A DNA stretch of 64,000 nt, from assembly GCA_031761405.1 (NCBI GenBank), contig JASEVX010000011.1, positions 17,742,170-17,806,169 of the forward strand. The letters are read 5' to 3'. The position numbers and the translations under genes are program-made. The first letter of the stretch is position 1; every line of letters starts with the position of its first letter. Origin of the DNA: Serripes groenlandicus (lineage: Eukaryota > Mollusca > Bivalvia > Cardiida > Cardiidae). Below, piece after piece: positions 22,401-31,473 of the stretch. Under the pieces are notes generated by a model. It was not told where the DNA came from. It searched no databases and was given only the letters and a program-made list of their open reading frames with translations.

Positions 22401-25400
22401 TCCGCCAAAAACCTAATCCATTATTTAGACGATTTCTTAGGCGGCGCCAGAACGACACAAAGTTACGAATTGCAGATATCTGCATTTCTGGCGTGCATGT
22501 ACGAACTTAATGTCCCCTTAGCAGAAGATAAGGCATAGGGCCCCTCCGAAGTCAAATTGGAAGCGTGGATACCTCTTATTAAAGTAGAAGAGGTCATTAG
22601 CAAAATAACAATTATGCTAGGGAAAAGAACAACATTGAGAGATATGCAATCGTTATAGGCTCACTTAATTTCTGCTGCCGTGCAATTCCGGCAGGTAGAT
22701 CGTTCTGTCGTCGCCTGATAAATGCTACATGCGGCCTGAGTAGGTCTGGTCACCACCTGCATGTAACTAAGAACATTAAGAAAGACTTGGAAACGTAGCT
22801 TACCTTTTTCAAACAACCTAATGGTATCTCGGTTTTCAACGTCCGCTATTGGTTTTCAAACGCTGACGAACAATTGTTTTTCGGATAGTGCTGGAGGAGA
22901 AGGTTCGGGAATGGGAATTTAATACAAAGGCCACTGGTGCATGCACTGTTGGCCACAGCCCTGGCATTCTGAGGGGGTAAGCAGGGACATCACAATTTTA
23001 GAGTTACATATGTCAATGCCATCAATGCATTCAATAAGTTCAGGGACAAATTCAAACTTAATCATTCTTGGCCAGTGGACCAAAAATATATCATTTGGTT
23101 CATCGCTTACTGCGTTGAAAAAGGATTAGAAGCGTTCACAATAAGGACGTAATCCACAGGCCTCAAGTATTGGCATAAGATCAACGGCTGGCCCGAAATA
23201 AGCAGCATGTTTATCATAAAGAAAATGTTGGAAGGTTGCTTTCGCTTGCGTAGATCGGTCGATAGCAGAGCTATCTGCCAGCATTTTAAATGCAGCGCTG
23301 AGCGAACTAAAGTTCGTTTGCTATAATCCGTACGAAGTAGCGCTGTTCTGGGCTGCCTGGGTCCTGGCACATTTCGGCTTATTCCGAGTGAGCGAGTTGG
23401 TGGCAACTAGTAACCATGATCAGAATTCATATTTTCGACCCATAGATAAAAAATAGAAGCAGAAACGCAAAATCTGCACATTACGTTAAATCGATCATAA
23501 ACGAAATGACCTGGCGTCGCTGTAGCTTACATCCTTCTGTAATAGTGTTAAACGAGTGTAGCTATCTGCGCGCAGCAGTACCTGGGGCAGTGGTCGTGTG
23601 GGTGGACGTGCTTCAGCGCCTCGCTGGAAGGCGTCTGCCTTCACGACGGCGGCCATAGAGCGGAACGAGTTGTTTAAATAAATTCGAACGACAACAGGTG
23701 CGACGTCATCCGACACATGGTTCGTTGCATGTGGGTGTGACGGCGAGGATGGAGGATGGCGTTAATTTGTCGGACGTCGGTCTCGAGATGTAGTTGGACT
23801 CAATTCGAGACGTGCTTTTGAGATACTTTATAAAATAAATTGGGAAACATTTAAAGATACTCAAATTCGATAACCATTAATTCTCTGCTTACTAGGAATC
23901 TTTTAAATTTTGGGAGATAAATTTTACAAGCCAGTGTAAAATTTACTGTGGCGTAACAATTCTAATCAGGGTTTAAAAAGCAGCACCAATTGCCGTAGTA
24001 GTTGCAAAGTTTAATTGGGCCGCAAATGTTTTCATAGTGTGTGCATCGAGTCCACCAGGAGCCAAGCATTTGAAGTGTGTTAAAAACCAATAAGGTTGTA
24101 TTTCGGCGGCGAGGCCCGGCCGCCTCTCTTTAAATACAGCTGTAGGGTCCTCTATGGCTCATGTCCTACATACTGTAAATCTCCGTCCCTACCGTGATCT
24201 TATCGCCACTACTTTACTATATTGCCTGTGAGTGTTCAAATAGTACGATATGCAACTCTGGTAAAAATTATATTTCTGAAATTGATTTCCTTGTTCTTTC
24301 TCGAGTCATAAAATAACTGAAATATTGTTGAAAGCTGCATAAAATACCAAACAAATCAAACGCTCTTTTGTATTTTCACAGGTTAATTCCGATGTTCATA
24401 AAGTTTACTGTGGTGTTGTCGACACAAAGGCTGGACGGGTTTGTCATTGAGTTACCGGGTCATCAGTATGGTACTTCTATTGAGGTATTTGTTCAAACTT
24501 ATTCCTGGTTACAGAGCCATGATCACTCATAGTTACAGGATCGACATAAAATCATTGTGACTTAGTGTCATTTGTTTCGCAGCAATCCTTTTGTGCAGCT
24601 CAATCGGTAGTGACGCGGGCTGTCAATCCAGGTGTTGCGAGTTCGAACCCTAGCTCGGGCAACATTCTTTCTGAATTTTAACAAAAGTCAAGATGTCATT
24701 CGTCTTCCACCAATAGGCTAACATCCATGTAGAAAAGCAGCCAGTTGCTTGGAAAGGATGTTGTGCGGAGTATTGGTGTGAGAAAGCCTGGTAACACATG
24801 AACTGGCCGCCGTGATATGACTGATTTTTTTTTATGAAAACGGCGTTTAACCCTTTCCCTCATATAGACGCTTTCCGACGCCTCTGCAGCAGACGGCTAT
24901 TTGAAAACATAGCGACAAAAGAAGAAATTGCACAAAACGTGCAATTTCTCCTTTTGCCACAATGTTTTCCACTTTTTGTCACAGGGTATCCATTCAATTA
25001 TGGAGATTTTCTATGTTTTGACAAAATATGTTCAAAGTCGTCTGCTTCAGAATTGTCGTATGAGGGAAAAGGGTTAACTCAATCAATAAAGAGGCAGCAC
25101 TAGACTCAATAGTACACTTGCAGTTTTTGACAGTAACATTTTTAAGCTTTTTTTGTTTACATATGGGGAAATGAGTTCCCATTGGGACTATGTCTTTTCA
25201 ATGAATTCAATTTTATAGTATTAACTATAAACAAAAAAGGAAAAGAAGCACCGGTCTCTGGTTTTCTCTTTTCTGTCGCTATGGAATTTCATTCTTTGAA
25301 CAAGTTTGAAAACGCAACACCTAAGGAACACTCTTGTGAAAATATTTTAAAAATCGTTGCATGAGGAGAAATTGTTTGTAGGAAAATGTGAATGGGTGGA

Positions 25401-26244
25401 CAGACAGAAAGATACCAGGATGTAAAGTTATCCCAAATTCTCACCCAACATTTCATGCTAAGTTGACCTAAAAAATGTTCCTTAACCCTTTCCCACATAC
25501 AACAAATCTGCAGCAGACGACTTTGAAAACATAGCGACAAAAACCTGAAAAAATCTCCATAGAAGACAGCTTAATTGTTCAATAAAGTTGCAAAGTTTTT
25601 GGCCAAATGAGAAATTGCTCACTTTGGCCGCAATGTTTTCAAAAGTCGTCTACTGCTATTGTGCCATAATGCGTCTGCAGGTGGGAAAGGGTTAAATTAA
25701 AAGCCTTTGTTACATTATATACAGTTTGTTACCTGGAAATGAAATAAACGATTTGCCAAGATATTTCAAACGATGTCTCCTACAGATATGTTTTCTTAAA
25801 TTGTCTCTTCAGAAATTTGGAGATGGATTTAGACACGTTTTACAGACACTTTCCGATCACGATCCAGGAGGCTTTCATTGTATGGACAAATCTTACATCG
25901 ACAAACGAGGCTGGGTCTTTGAATTTAACCAAGTAACATTTTTCATCACGACGTTTGCCCCATTCTATCCACAAGACCATCCCAGATATGCTCATGGGGC
26001 AGATAACTCTTACATCTTATTTCAACCGGAGTTATCCTTCGCGTTTCATGATTTACCATCAGACACCCCAGAGACAAATTGGGATGTTCCTAAAACTGTG
26101 CGTGATAGAATAAGGGTGGCATTTAAAGATGCGGGTCGTAGATATACGGTTCCCGATTCTATTTACCATCCAATGGTCGAGGAGATGATTCGACCAGTTA
26201 AAGAAACAGATGATTTTTATAAATGGTGGAAAAAACTTGAATAA
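16286..26244 (+). CDS. YqcI/YcgG-family protein, split over four visible exons (gene 2)
   Basis: Visible exons are 16286-16415, 17944-18228, 24382-24484 and 25813-26244. The first 44 residues are hydrophobic after MWIQKR, suggesting a signal peptide or membrane anchor. Residues about 89-130 include VMQFVSYNTENTPSLERFAT and CLFAKKARVWG. The third exon has RLDGFVIELPG. The last has GWVFEFNQVTFFITTFAPFY, then HPRY and ILFQPELSF. The order 'C-x-FA', 'W-x-F-x-F', 'aP-x-Y-x(3)-HxR', 'FQP-x-x-SF' matches my recollection of the YqcI/YcgG family (PF08892), whose biochemical role is not established. The donor/acceptor phase between exons two and three does not match, so a small exon is probably missing. 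A retrotransposon lies in that intron. Confidence 0.68.
17099..17579 (+). mobile_element. Decayed TTAA MITE split by a family-2 MITE
   Basis: The left end is AATCCTTTCCACATAC and the right end is GTTCGAAAAGGTTAA. The family-2 element at 17266-17515 sits in its unique half. Confidence 0.7.
17266..17515 (+). mobile_element. MITE family 2, copy 1
   Basis: A 250-bp palindrome with termini CGAGGGCTTGGCGTGAAAC. TSD AATT lies at 17262-17265 and 17516-17519. Inner arms include ATGGAAATTTAGGTGCCATT and its mirror. The superfamily is not recognised; a 4-bp A/T target site is consistent across copies. Confidence 0.88.
17669..17905 (-). mobile_element. Decayed TTAA MITE before gene 2 exon 2
   Basis: CAACAAATCTGCAGCTGACG through GTATGTGGGAAATGGTAAA. 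It ends about 40 bases before the exon 2 acceptor. Confidence 0.65.
17944..18228 (+). CDS. Gene 2 exon 2: N-terminal half of YqcI/YcgG region
   Basis: The acceptor CAG ends at 17943 and restores the glycine codon begun in exon 1. It encodes a linker with DILAELYPPLSDGELDKK, then a helix-like stretch and NQSDCLFAKKARVWGSPPW. The proposed donor is GTCAGT at 18229, which is weak. In the same frame the open reading continues to a stop at 18278, so an alternative donor or a retained short terminal form cannot be excluded. Confidence 0.6.
18281..18770 (+). mobile_element. TTAA MITE split by a tandem-repeat-type element
   Basis: Both TTAA ends are intact (18281, 18767). A foreign segment at 18396-18690 interrupts the middle. 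It lies just after gene 2 exon 2. Confidence 0.8.
18396..18690 (+). mobile_element. Hairpin-ended element nested in a MITE
   Basis: It starts GTCCCCTACCGGCGTGCCGA and ends CCGGTAGGGGACTATGG, inverted repeats of each other. Its interior has a run of TCAGTCCGTCAG-type repeats followed by a body like the other tandem-unit elements. Confidence 0.65.
18826..19190 (+). mobile_element. Truncated TTAA MITE split by family-2 MITE copy 2
   Basis: GATGCATCTGCAGCAGACAT and GGAGAAGTTG belong to family 1. The family-2 copy is 18936-19169 with TSD ATAT (18932-18935, 19170-19173). Confidence 0.75.
18936..19169 (+). mobile_element. MITE family 2, copy 2
   Basis: Termini GAAGGCTTGGCGTGAAAC and the mirror of CGAGGGCTTGGCG; TSD ATAT. 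It has a small internal deletion compared with copy 1. Confidence 0.85.
19336..19513 (+). mobile_element. Decayed TTAA MITE
   Basis: TTAACCCTTTCCCACTTG at the left and GTGTGAAAAGGTTAA at the right; the hairpin is largely lost. Confidence 0.65.
20145..20345 (+). mobile_element. tRNA-derived SINE-like repeat
   Basis: GGGGTGAAGTGGTAGAGCAC is an A-box-like head with a weak B box GGATTGATCAC. The following ATGGTAGTAATGG and GGTACCTTACC are seen in part elsewhere in the window (for example near 43530). No anticodon stem fits a functional tRNA. Confidence 0.45.
20518..20532 (+). promoter_or_regulatory. Possible TATA box of the DIRS-like element
   Basis: GGTATATATACCCG lies about 90 bases before the gag-like ATG at 20612, inside the GC-richer leader. 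It resembles a TATA box, but no transcription evidence is available. Confidence 0.35.
20612..21154 (+). CDS. Gag-like ORF of the DIRS-like element
   Basis: This 180-codon ORF starts MATTRRGSKRKAE. It has a basic N-terminus, a Ser/Thr/Pro-rich middle and a more ordered C-terminal part (SSEDLAAHVPSAIKNQIVGG). The gag regions of DIRS/Ngaro elements often look like this. It is probably truncated: sequence after 21154 continues with gag-like composition in other frames up to about 21610. No enzyme motif is present. Confidence 0.6.
   Translation: MATTRRGSKRKAESRLVEPDSGNIIDFEEILRAYNYVQVDQLSQRTEDTSDSNSADLIPTQPLSAQTESGTTPRVFSTPAPASTDQSVRTPTVFDLPMRQRSELMRLSSEDLAAHVPSAIKNQIVGGQYLNLSILLKGAVELQLWHTALSSNYPQQALLRLGQKSAGIRSLALNDGLTLF
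21650..22560 (+). pseudogene. Broken reverse transcriptase of the DIRS-like element
   Basis: The ORF at 21650-21856 has LRKEIAAGRMAGPF, which is typical of DIRS reverse transcriptases. After a frameshift come VPKKAPGDFRLIHHLSCPEG and YTSFDAA. A SINE then interrupts the frame, after which VDMIQ and KLYKMDIK follow. Later pieces are YYDKALPFGAATSCNTFE and HYLDDFLGGA, which carries the catalytic DD. Several frameshifts and stops make it non-functional. Confidence 0.82.
21976..22169 (+). mobile_element. 5'-truncated SINE-A inserted in the DIRS reverse transcriptase
   Basis: The sequence from GTCATTTGTCTTCCACCAAT to the tail CCCCAATCAATCAATCAAT equals the body and 3' end of the SINE at 39009-39298. 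A 12-bp target duplication TCGACGCTGCAG flanks it (21964-21975 and 22170-22181). Without it, the reverse transcriptase frame continues. Confidence 0.88.
22860..23060 (+). pseudogene. RNase H remnant of the DIRS-like element
   Basis: SDSAGGEGSGMGI, with frame changes on either side, matches the catalytic DSAG start of the RNase H domain in DIRS elements. A YKGHW-like segment follows. The rest is too decayed to read. Confidence 0.5.
23110..23840 (+). pseudogene. Tyrosine recombinase remnant of the DIRS-like element
   Basis: AALSELKFVCYNPYEVALFW and then AHFGLFRVSELVATS are the hallmark LLRxSEL region with the first catalytic arginine. Further on, VNLSDV and LDSIRDVLLRYFI match the end of the domain near the catalytic tyrosine. 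Stops lie between these parts. This domain distinguishes the element from LTR and non-LTR retrotransposons. Confidence 0.72.
24382..24484 (+). CDS. Gene 2 exon 3: DGFVIELPG segment
   Basis: This short exon is flanked by a strong acceptor (TTTGTATTTTCACAG) and the donor GTATTT. It encodes LIPMFIKFTVVLSTQRLDGF, then VIELPGHQYGTSIE, and joins exon 4 in phase to give TSIEKFGDGFRHVLQTLSDH. It starts one base before a codon while exon 2 ends one base into a codon. About five to six family residues also seem absent here, which argues for an unseen microexon. Confidence 0.62.
24595..24850 (+). mobile_element. tRNA-derived SINE-A, tail interrupted by a MITE
   Basis: The head has tRNA-like A and B boxes (AGCTCAATCGGTAGTG and GAGTTCGAACCCTAG), followed by the body seen at 39009 and 33589. 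The tail AACGGCGTTTAACC should continue CCCAATCAATCAAT, but a TTAA MITE occupies its TTAA. The tail resumes as CTCAATCAATAAAG at 25077. Confidence 0.8.
24847..25077 (+). mobile_element. TTAA MITE inserted in a SINE tail
   Basis: Full-length consensus-like copy. It occupies the TTAA in the SINE-A tail GGCGTTTAACCCC. Confidence 0.92.
25482..25695 (-). mobile_element. TTAA MITE, full length, older
   Basis: TTAA ends at 25482 and 25692. It ends about 120 bases before gene 2 exon 4. Confidence 0.82.
25813..26244 (+). CDS. Gene 2 exon 4: C-terminal core of YqcI/YcgG domain
   Basis: The acceptor TTGTCTCTTCAG ends at 25812. The 432 bases encode 143 residues and a TAA. Conserved-looking parts are LQTLSDHDPGGFHCMD, GWVFEFNQ, FFITTFAPFYPQDHPRYAHG, ILFQPELSFAFHDL and, near the end, DAGRRYTVPDSIYHP and WWKKLE. 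This is the strongest family evidence in the gene. No frameshift or stop is seen, so the gene looks intact here. Confidence 0.78.
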   Translation, partial: KFGDGFRHVLQTLSDHDPGGFHCMDKSYIDKRGWVFEFNQVTFFITTFAPFYPQDHPRYAHGADNSYILFQPELSFAFHDLPSDTPETNWDVPKTVRDRIRVAFKDAGRRYTVPDSIYHPMVEEMIRPVKETDDFYKWWKKLE

Positions 26245-26245
26245 A
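26240..26245 (+). terminator. AATAAA overlapping the stop codon of gene 2
   Basis: The stop codon TAA sits within GAATAAATATGG, so the AATAAA hexamer overlaps the last codons. If used, the 3' untranslated region would be very short. No other clear hexamer was checked beyond the repeat-rich sequence that follows. Confidence 0.3.
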
Positions 26246-26303
26246 TATGGGTTTGTGATTTGACCTTTAATTCGGCCAATGAATACTTTCTTGTTTTCTT
26301 TTG

Positions 26304-27150
26304 AACAGTTTTAAAAGTTGGACTATACTATCTATAATCTGGAGTTCAGCACCTTCAAAAAAGAGATGAAAACATAGTGGTAAATGGAGAAATTGCTCAT
26401 TATGAGCAAATAACGCTTCCATCACGTTTTTAAATGTCGTCTGCTGCATATAGGAAAGGGTTATAAAGAAATAAGTTGAGACTGAGAAGAATGGTTTTGC
26501 GAGATGTAGTAACAAAGTTTCAACAGTGGTACACCTAGGAGACAGTCAATGGTAGAGAGTTTGACCTCTCATGTCAATGTTCTCGAGTTCAATTCCTGTT
26601 ATGAGTGTATTCTGCCTGAAGGATTTTTCCACATAAACAGCATATGGTTAAGTCACCAGGAAGCAAACATACTAATATAATCTGAAAGATACTCCAAATT
26701 TGTGCAGAGAATTAGCTGCTAAGATTTGTTGTATGTGGGAAAAGGATAAAGAAACATTTTGGGGCATAGAAAATGTAACTTCTGGTAAAATGGAAGTGTA
26801 CTATTTATACAGTAGAAAATTGAGAATATGTGGTCTGCTGCCAATTTCATCTAAAGTTCTCTGTATAAAAGAAGGGGATAGACTAAGATCTAAACAAAAA
26901 ACACAATCATTGACTATAAAATGTTTTAATGGCAAAAAAATAATCAGCAAAAATAATAAAAGATCATAAAAACTTCTACAAGAATGGTTCCTTTGGACTT
27001 AACTTTGACCTCATATTTAATCCTTTCCCTGATGAATACGACTTTAGATGCCTCTTCAGCAGACACTATTTTAGAAAACATTGTAGGAAAAGGAGAAATG
27101 GTTCGAAAACAGCTTTTTCTGATTTTCCCAAAATATCTCCTACTCATTTA
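26304..27150. mobile_element. Decayed TTAA MITE pieces downstream of gene 2
   Basis: Pieces at about 26340-26463 (GTCGTCTGCTGCATATAGGA), 26690-26752 and 27017-27140 share family-1 motifs. No gene is visible between them. Confidence 0.5.
26530..26660 (+). mobile_element. tRNA-like SINE fragment
   Basis: GACAGTCAATGGTAGAGAG and GAGTTCAATTCCTG resemble A and B boxes with tRNA spacing. The acceptor stem does not pair, so this is a SINE head rather than a tRNA gene. Confidence 0.4.
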
Positions 27151-27361
27151 TCCAAAATAAACTTCAAGGTTTCAAAAGTAAATCACTGTATTTAACTATT
27201 TATCAACACTATTGACCTTGTCCTGACCTTTAAACATCTACATATTACAATGATAGGTAACAACTGTCATCAAATTTGTGATTTGTTATATGAAAAGTCA
27301 CATGGTTTTTCTGATGGTGTGATTCAATGGACACAAAGTTTTAAATTGAACAGAAAAAAAA

Positions 27362-27362
<1 letters not shown>

Positions 27363-27393
<31 letters not shown>

Positions 27394-27394
27394 A
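27363..27394. repeat. (TA)n microsatellite
   Basis: ATATATGTATATATATATAT and further TA units, directly before a TTAA MITE. Confidence 0.95.
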
Positions 27395-27406
27395 ACACAC
27401 ATAATA

Positions 27407-27623
27407 TTAACCCTTTCCCAAATACAACAAATCTGCAGCAGATGACTTTCAAAACATCTTTGCAAAAATGAGAAAAATCTGCATAAATGAGAGTAAAAAT
27501 AATAAAGAGTTGAAAACATTGTGGCAAAAGGAGTAATTGCTCATTATGAGCAGTTTCTTTTTTTTGTCGCAATGTTTTTAAAAATTGTCTGCTGTTGAGG
27601 CGTCCAAAAGCGTCAAGGGTTAA
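27407..27623 (-). mobile_element. TTAA MITE, full length, older
   Basis: TTAA ends at 27407 and 27620. Confidence 0.83.
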
Positions 27624-27931
27624 CTTGTCCATATTATTTAGTTTATTTCTGTGCCAGCTCAAGGGTTTCATACAAACGAGGCTTTAGAGTATTCTTCATA
27701 CCCTAGGCTGGTGAGCAGACAATGCACTATAAAACAATGACAATGCAAAAAAAAAAGTAGAAGTTGACTAGCAAAAATAAATTTGTAATGAAAGAGTAAA
27801 TTGAAATGAGAAAGTAAATTGTCTATGAGTTACAAAAAGAAAAATGATAATATTATAATAAAATAAATGTTTCATAAATTGAATGATAAATTGTGTTAGT
27901 TTCAGCAAATACGGGTTACACAGGATGCCAT

Positions 27932-28162
27932 TTAACCCTTTCCCTCATATAGACGCTTTCTGACGCCTCTGCAGCAGACGGCTTTTTGAAAACATAGTGA
28001 CAAAAGAAGAAATTGCACAAAACGTGCAATTTCTCCTTTTGCCACAATGTTTTCCACTTTTTGTCATGGGTTATCCATTCAATTATGGAGATTTTCTATT
28101 TTTTGACAAAATACGTTCAAAGTCGTCTGCTGCAGAATTGTCGTATGAGGGAAAAGGTTATT
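27932..28162 (+). mobile_element. TTAA MITE, nearly consensus
   Basis: The left end is TTAACCCTTTCCCTCATA. The right end is GAGGGAAAAGGTTATT, with its TTAA lost. Confidence 0.9.
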
Positions 28163-28194
28163 AGATACTGCAGCTAGTTGTGACCATTATGGTT

Positions 28195-28300
28195 TTTGTA
28201 ATTTATTTTATTGACTGCCTCAAGCAGGGTTTGAACCCCGGACACCCTGTCACAAATCCACAACACTTATCCAGGGCAGATATCATTCAGACCTCACTTC
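28195..28300 (-). mobile_element. tRNA-like SINE head
   Basis: On the minus strand there is a good B box GGGGTTCAAACCCTGC preceded by a plausible anticodon arm. The cloverleaf ends are missing, so this is not a functional tRNA. Confidence 0.4.
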
Positions 28301-28472
28301 ATAAAACAGCCTCAAAAGGTCAGTATATGACTACATGTGTAATACCACCGGTTTTCATTTATGACTAACTGAGCAAAACCACAGGAAACAGTCCGTTGAT
28401 TTAGGTTTTGTTTAATAAGGGTTTTACGCCATTTTCAACATTATCTCAGTTATTCCAAGGCAAAAGGATAAA

Positions 28473-28620
28473 TATATTCATGGGTAAATAAACCAGTACT
28501 GGGCTATAAAAATGTGCTGTGTCAAAGAGTTTTCAAGGTTGTTCCACCATGGGATCAACCCAGATTGCCTGGTTCCAAATCCCCCACACTGTCCAGCGGG
28601 CCACTTGGCATTCCTACCTT
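28473..28620 (-). mobile_element. Diverged SINE-B copy
   Basis: On the minus strand it has GCACATTTTTATAGCCCAGT, then ACTGGTTTATTTACCCATGA, matching the middle of SINE-B. The tRNA-like head is barely visible near 28600. Confidence 0.55.
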
Positions 28621-28689
28621 TTTTTAGTAAGACTGCACATGAAAGTTCTGTTCTAAGATAAAGTAGTCTTAGGGCTATTGTCACAAGAT

Positions 28690-30790
28690 TAACCCTTTTT
28701 CACATACAGCAAATCTGCAGCCGACGACTCTGAAATCATCTTGGCACAAATATGAAAAATATCTGCAAATGAAAGTAGCATAATTGAATAAAGCTGAAGA
28801 CATTGTGGCAAAAAGGAGGAATTGCTCGTTTTGAGCAATTTCTCCTTTTGCCACAATGTTTTCGACAGAGGTTCATTTACACCGTTTTTGTGGATTGTAA
28901 TAAGTCTTAAAGAACCTTCTATTATCATCTGATAAACACTTAAGATCCTGATCAGGATGTGGAGTGATGCAGACTGTTCTGGGTCTTCACTCTTTGGCCT
29001 GTTCTGAATGGAAGGTTTTTCCTGTGGTTGGGCTCAAATGATAATTTAACTAGAAAAACACAAAATTACTACTGTCACTACAAAATGAAAAGAAATGGAG
29101 AATGCCATTTAATTAAAACCTTTTTCTTATTGGTTTGTATTTACCATTTCACACAGGCAACACATCTGTAGTAGACAACTTTGAAAACATTTATGCAAAA
29201 TTATGGAAAATGTCTATGTATTAAAAGTTTAAGCATTAAATATAGCTGAAAACATTGTGGCAAAAGGGAGAAATTGCTCATGAAGAACAATTTATCCTTT
29301 TCCACAATGTTTTCAAAAGTTCTATGTTGCAGATGCATCAAAACGAGTCAGCATATAAGAAAGGTTCAACCCTTTCTCACATACAGTCTCTTTCTGACGC
29401 CTCTGTCGCTGACGACTTTTGAAACAATTGTGGCAAAAGTAGAAATTGCTTGAAACAAACAATTTCTCCTCTTGCCAAAATAGTTTCAACTCTGTTCAAT
29501 AATTCAACTTTACCTCATAGAGATTTTGCATGATTTTTAACCCTTTCCCCATATAGACGCTTTCTGATGCCTCTGCTGCAGACAGCTTTTTGAAAACATG
29601 GGGACAAAATAAGAAATTGCTCAAAACAAGCAATTTCTCCTTTTGTCACCATGTTTTCAACTCCATTTGATTATTGTACTCTTATTTAAGGTGAGTTTCC
29701 AATTTTGTTCACCCTTTCCCACATATAGCAAATGTGCAGCAAGCGACTTTCAAAACCATATAGAATCTCTTCAAACAAGCAATATTTTTTTTAAGAGAGC
29801 TGAAAACATTGTGGCAAAAGTGGAAATTGCTTACAATGTTTTTCAAAAGCCGTCCGCTGCATATGCGTCAGAATGCATCTAAATGTAGCAAAAGGGGGGG
29901 TTAACCAATTTCCTTATTTGTCTTTCATAAAAAAACACAATTAACATCTATATTTCTTGGTAAAATCAACAAAATGAGTATTTGCTATCACACGGAGATT
30001 AGGCGTTTCTTGTTATCTGTTAAAAAATCAACAACAGCAACAACTATGAAATATACTACGGGTAATTCTAGTTTATAACAAGTAAAATGTCCACTTTGAA
30101 AACATCTGATAAATATTTTGTAACATTTAGAAAGTTGAAAGCATCATCTTCTTTTGTCATTTTGAGTAAGCTTAAAAAGTAACAAATACCTATTATTACA
30201 TGGGAAATAGATCAAAATGAACGGAACAAGGAATACATGTACATGTATGTGATCTTAACATTTTGTATAATAGGTTACTAGGCAACCATTAACAATGTAT
30301 TCTATTACACTATAACAACAACAACTAAAACAACATATCAAACAATAGTTTTACTTCATGCTTTATGAATATAATATTAACCCTTTCCCACGTATAGACA
30401 CTTTCTGACGGCTCTGTAGCTGATGAATTTTGAACAAATTATAATGCACAATTTCTGCTTTTGCCAGGATATTTTCAACTCTATTTAATTCTGCAGCAGA
30501 CGACTTTGAACATATTTTGTCAAAAAAATAGAAAAAAATCTATAATTGAAAGTATAACCTATGACTAAAAGTAGAAAAACATTGTGGCAAAAGGAGAAAT
30601 TGCTTGTTTTGAGCAATTACTTCTTGTCACTATGTTTTCAAAAAGCCGTCTGCTGCAGAGGCGTCAGAAAGTGTCTATATGAGGGAAAGAGTTAAACTCT
30701 CATTTATGGAGAAATTTCACATTTTTGTTTATATGTTTTCAAAGTGGTCTGCTACAGATTTGTTGTATGTGGAAAATGGTTAAATTTGAT
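28690..30790. mobile_element. Array of six to eight older TTAA MITEs
   Basis: Copies or parts lie at about 28690-28895, 29143-29367, 29367-29530, 29538-29700, 29709-29903 and 30378-30782. Several abut, which produces a string of hairpins. 29904-30378 has no recognisable gene or repeat. Confidence 0.65.
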
Positions 30791-31082
30791 TTCTAGTCTT
30801 TAACCTTTTAAAAACATTGGGGAAGAAGAAAGGTTAAACCGATGGACCTGCCAGAAATAGGGTTTGTTCACTATCCAAAGGCCATAACTCAAAACTTGTT
30901 GATTCTAAACAAGTTTATAATATGCATATCTCATTTCCTCTAAGGTCTGAAGCTTCCCATAGTTTTTATTGAATTACAGCTGGAAATTTCTGAAAAATCG
31001 TCTTGACATGAAAATGGGATGCATGAACACACACAAGCGCGGACAGACAGACAATGCAACAACTATTATGCCTCCTCTCTAT

Positions 31083-31143
31083 TTAAGGGGAGAATAAAGA
31101 TGAAAAATGCATCCTCTCTATTTAAGGGGAGAATAAAGATGAA
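31083..31143. repeat. Direct repeat of about 42 bp, two units
   Basis: CCTCTCTATTTAAGGGGAGA then ATAAAGATGAAAA occurs twice in a row, within a longer dispersed repeat (30820-31150). Confidence 0.9.
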
Positions 31144-31473
31144 AATTAGGCGACTATGTCTCCCCCACCACACTGACTTCACAAACAAAACATGAATCAA
31201 TTCATAACAAAGTGCATAACATTTCCTTCTTTTTTAAAAGAAAAACAAACAGTTACAAAATAGTGAAAATAAATGCCTTTCTTTAGGTTAAAGCAAAAAA
31301 TGCAACTGTTTTTTAAATGGCTGAACAGCCAACCCATATAAGATAAACTTAACTCTCATTTTGGAAAAACAGCACAAAAGAATGACATGTAAGTGTATTG
31401 CAAATTTGATTGGAAATAACAAGTAAAATATAAAATAACAATGAACATAATGAAAATAAGCAAGTGCTGGTGA

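Larger units (their letters stand above)
20395..24150 (+). mobile_element. Decayed DIRS-type tyrosine-recombinase retrotransposon
   Basis: The order is promoter-like leader, gag-like ORF, reverse transcriptase, RNase H remnant and tyrosine recombinase remnant, all on the plus strand. Base composition is clearly richer in GC than the flanks and the region is almost free of the local MITEs. Stops and frameshifts break every enzyme ORF, so the copy is dead. I did not identify the split or inverted terminal repeats typical of DIRS elements, so both ends are approximate. It sits in the intron between gene 2 exons 2 and 3, in the same orientation as the gene. Confidence 0.8.

Noticed and set aside
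24600..24665. tRNA gene
   Set aside because: A and B boxes are present but the acceptor stem does not pair, and a SINE body follows.
24834..25103. ORFs with FPHIDAFRRLC and similar wording found all over the window
   Set aside because: They are translations of the family-1 MITE hairpin; the same peptide appears wherever a copy lies, in both orientations.
25182..25364. 60-codon ORF with APVSGFLFSV as the missing gene 2 exon
   Set aside because: The following sequence is a fragment of the 57-58 kb tandem-unit element (GAATTTCATTCTTTGAACAA), no acceptor/donor fits, and exon 24382-24484 already supplies the DGFV segment.
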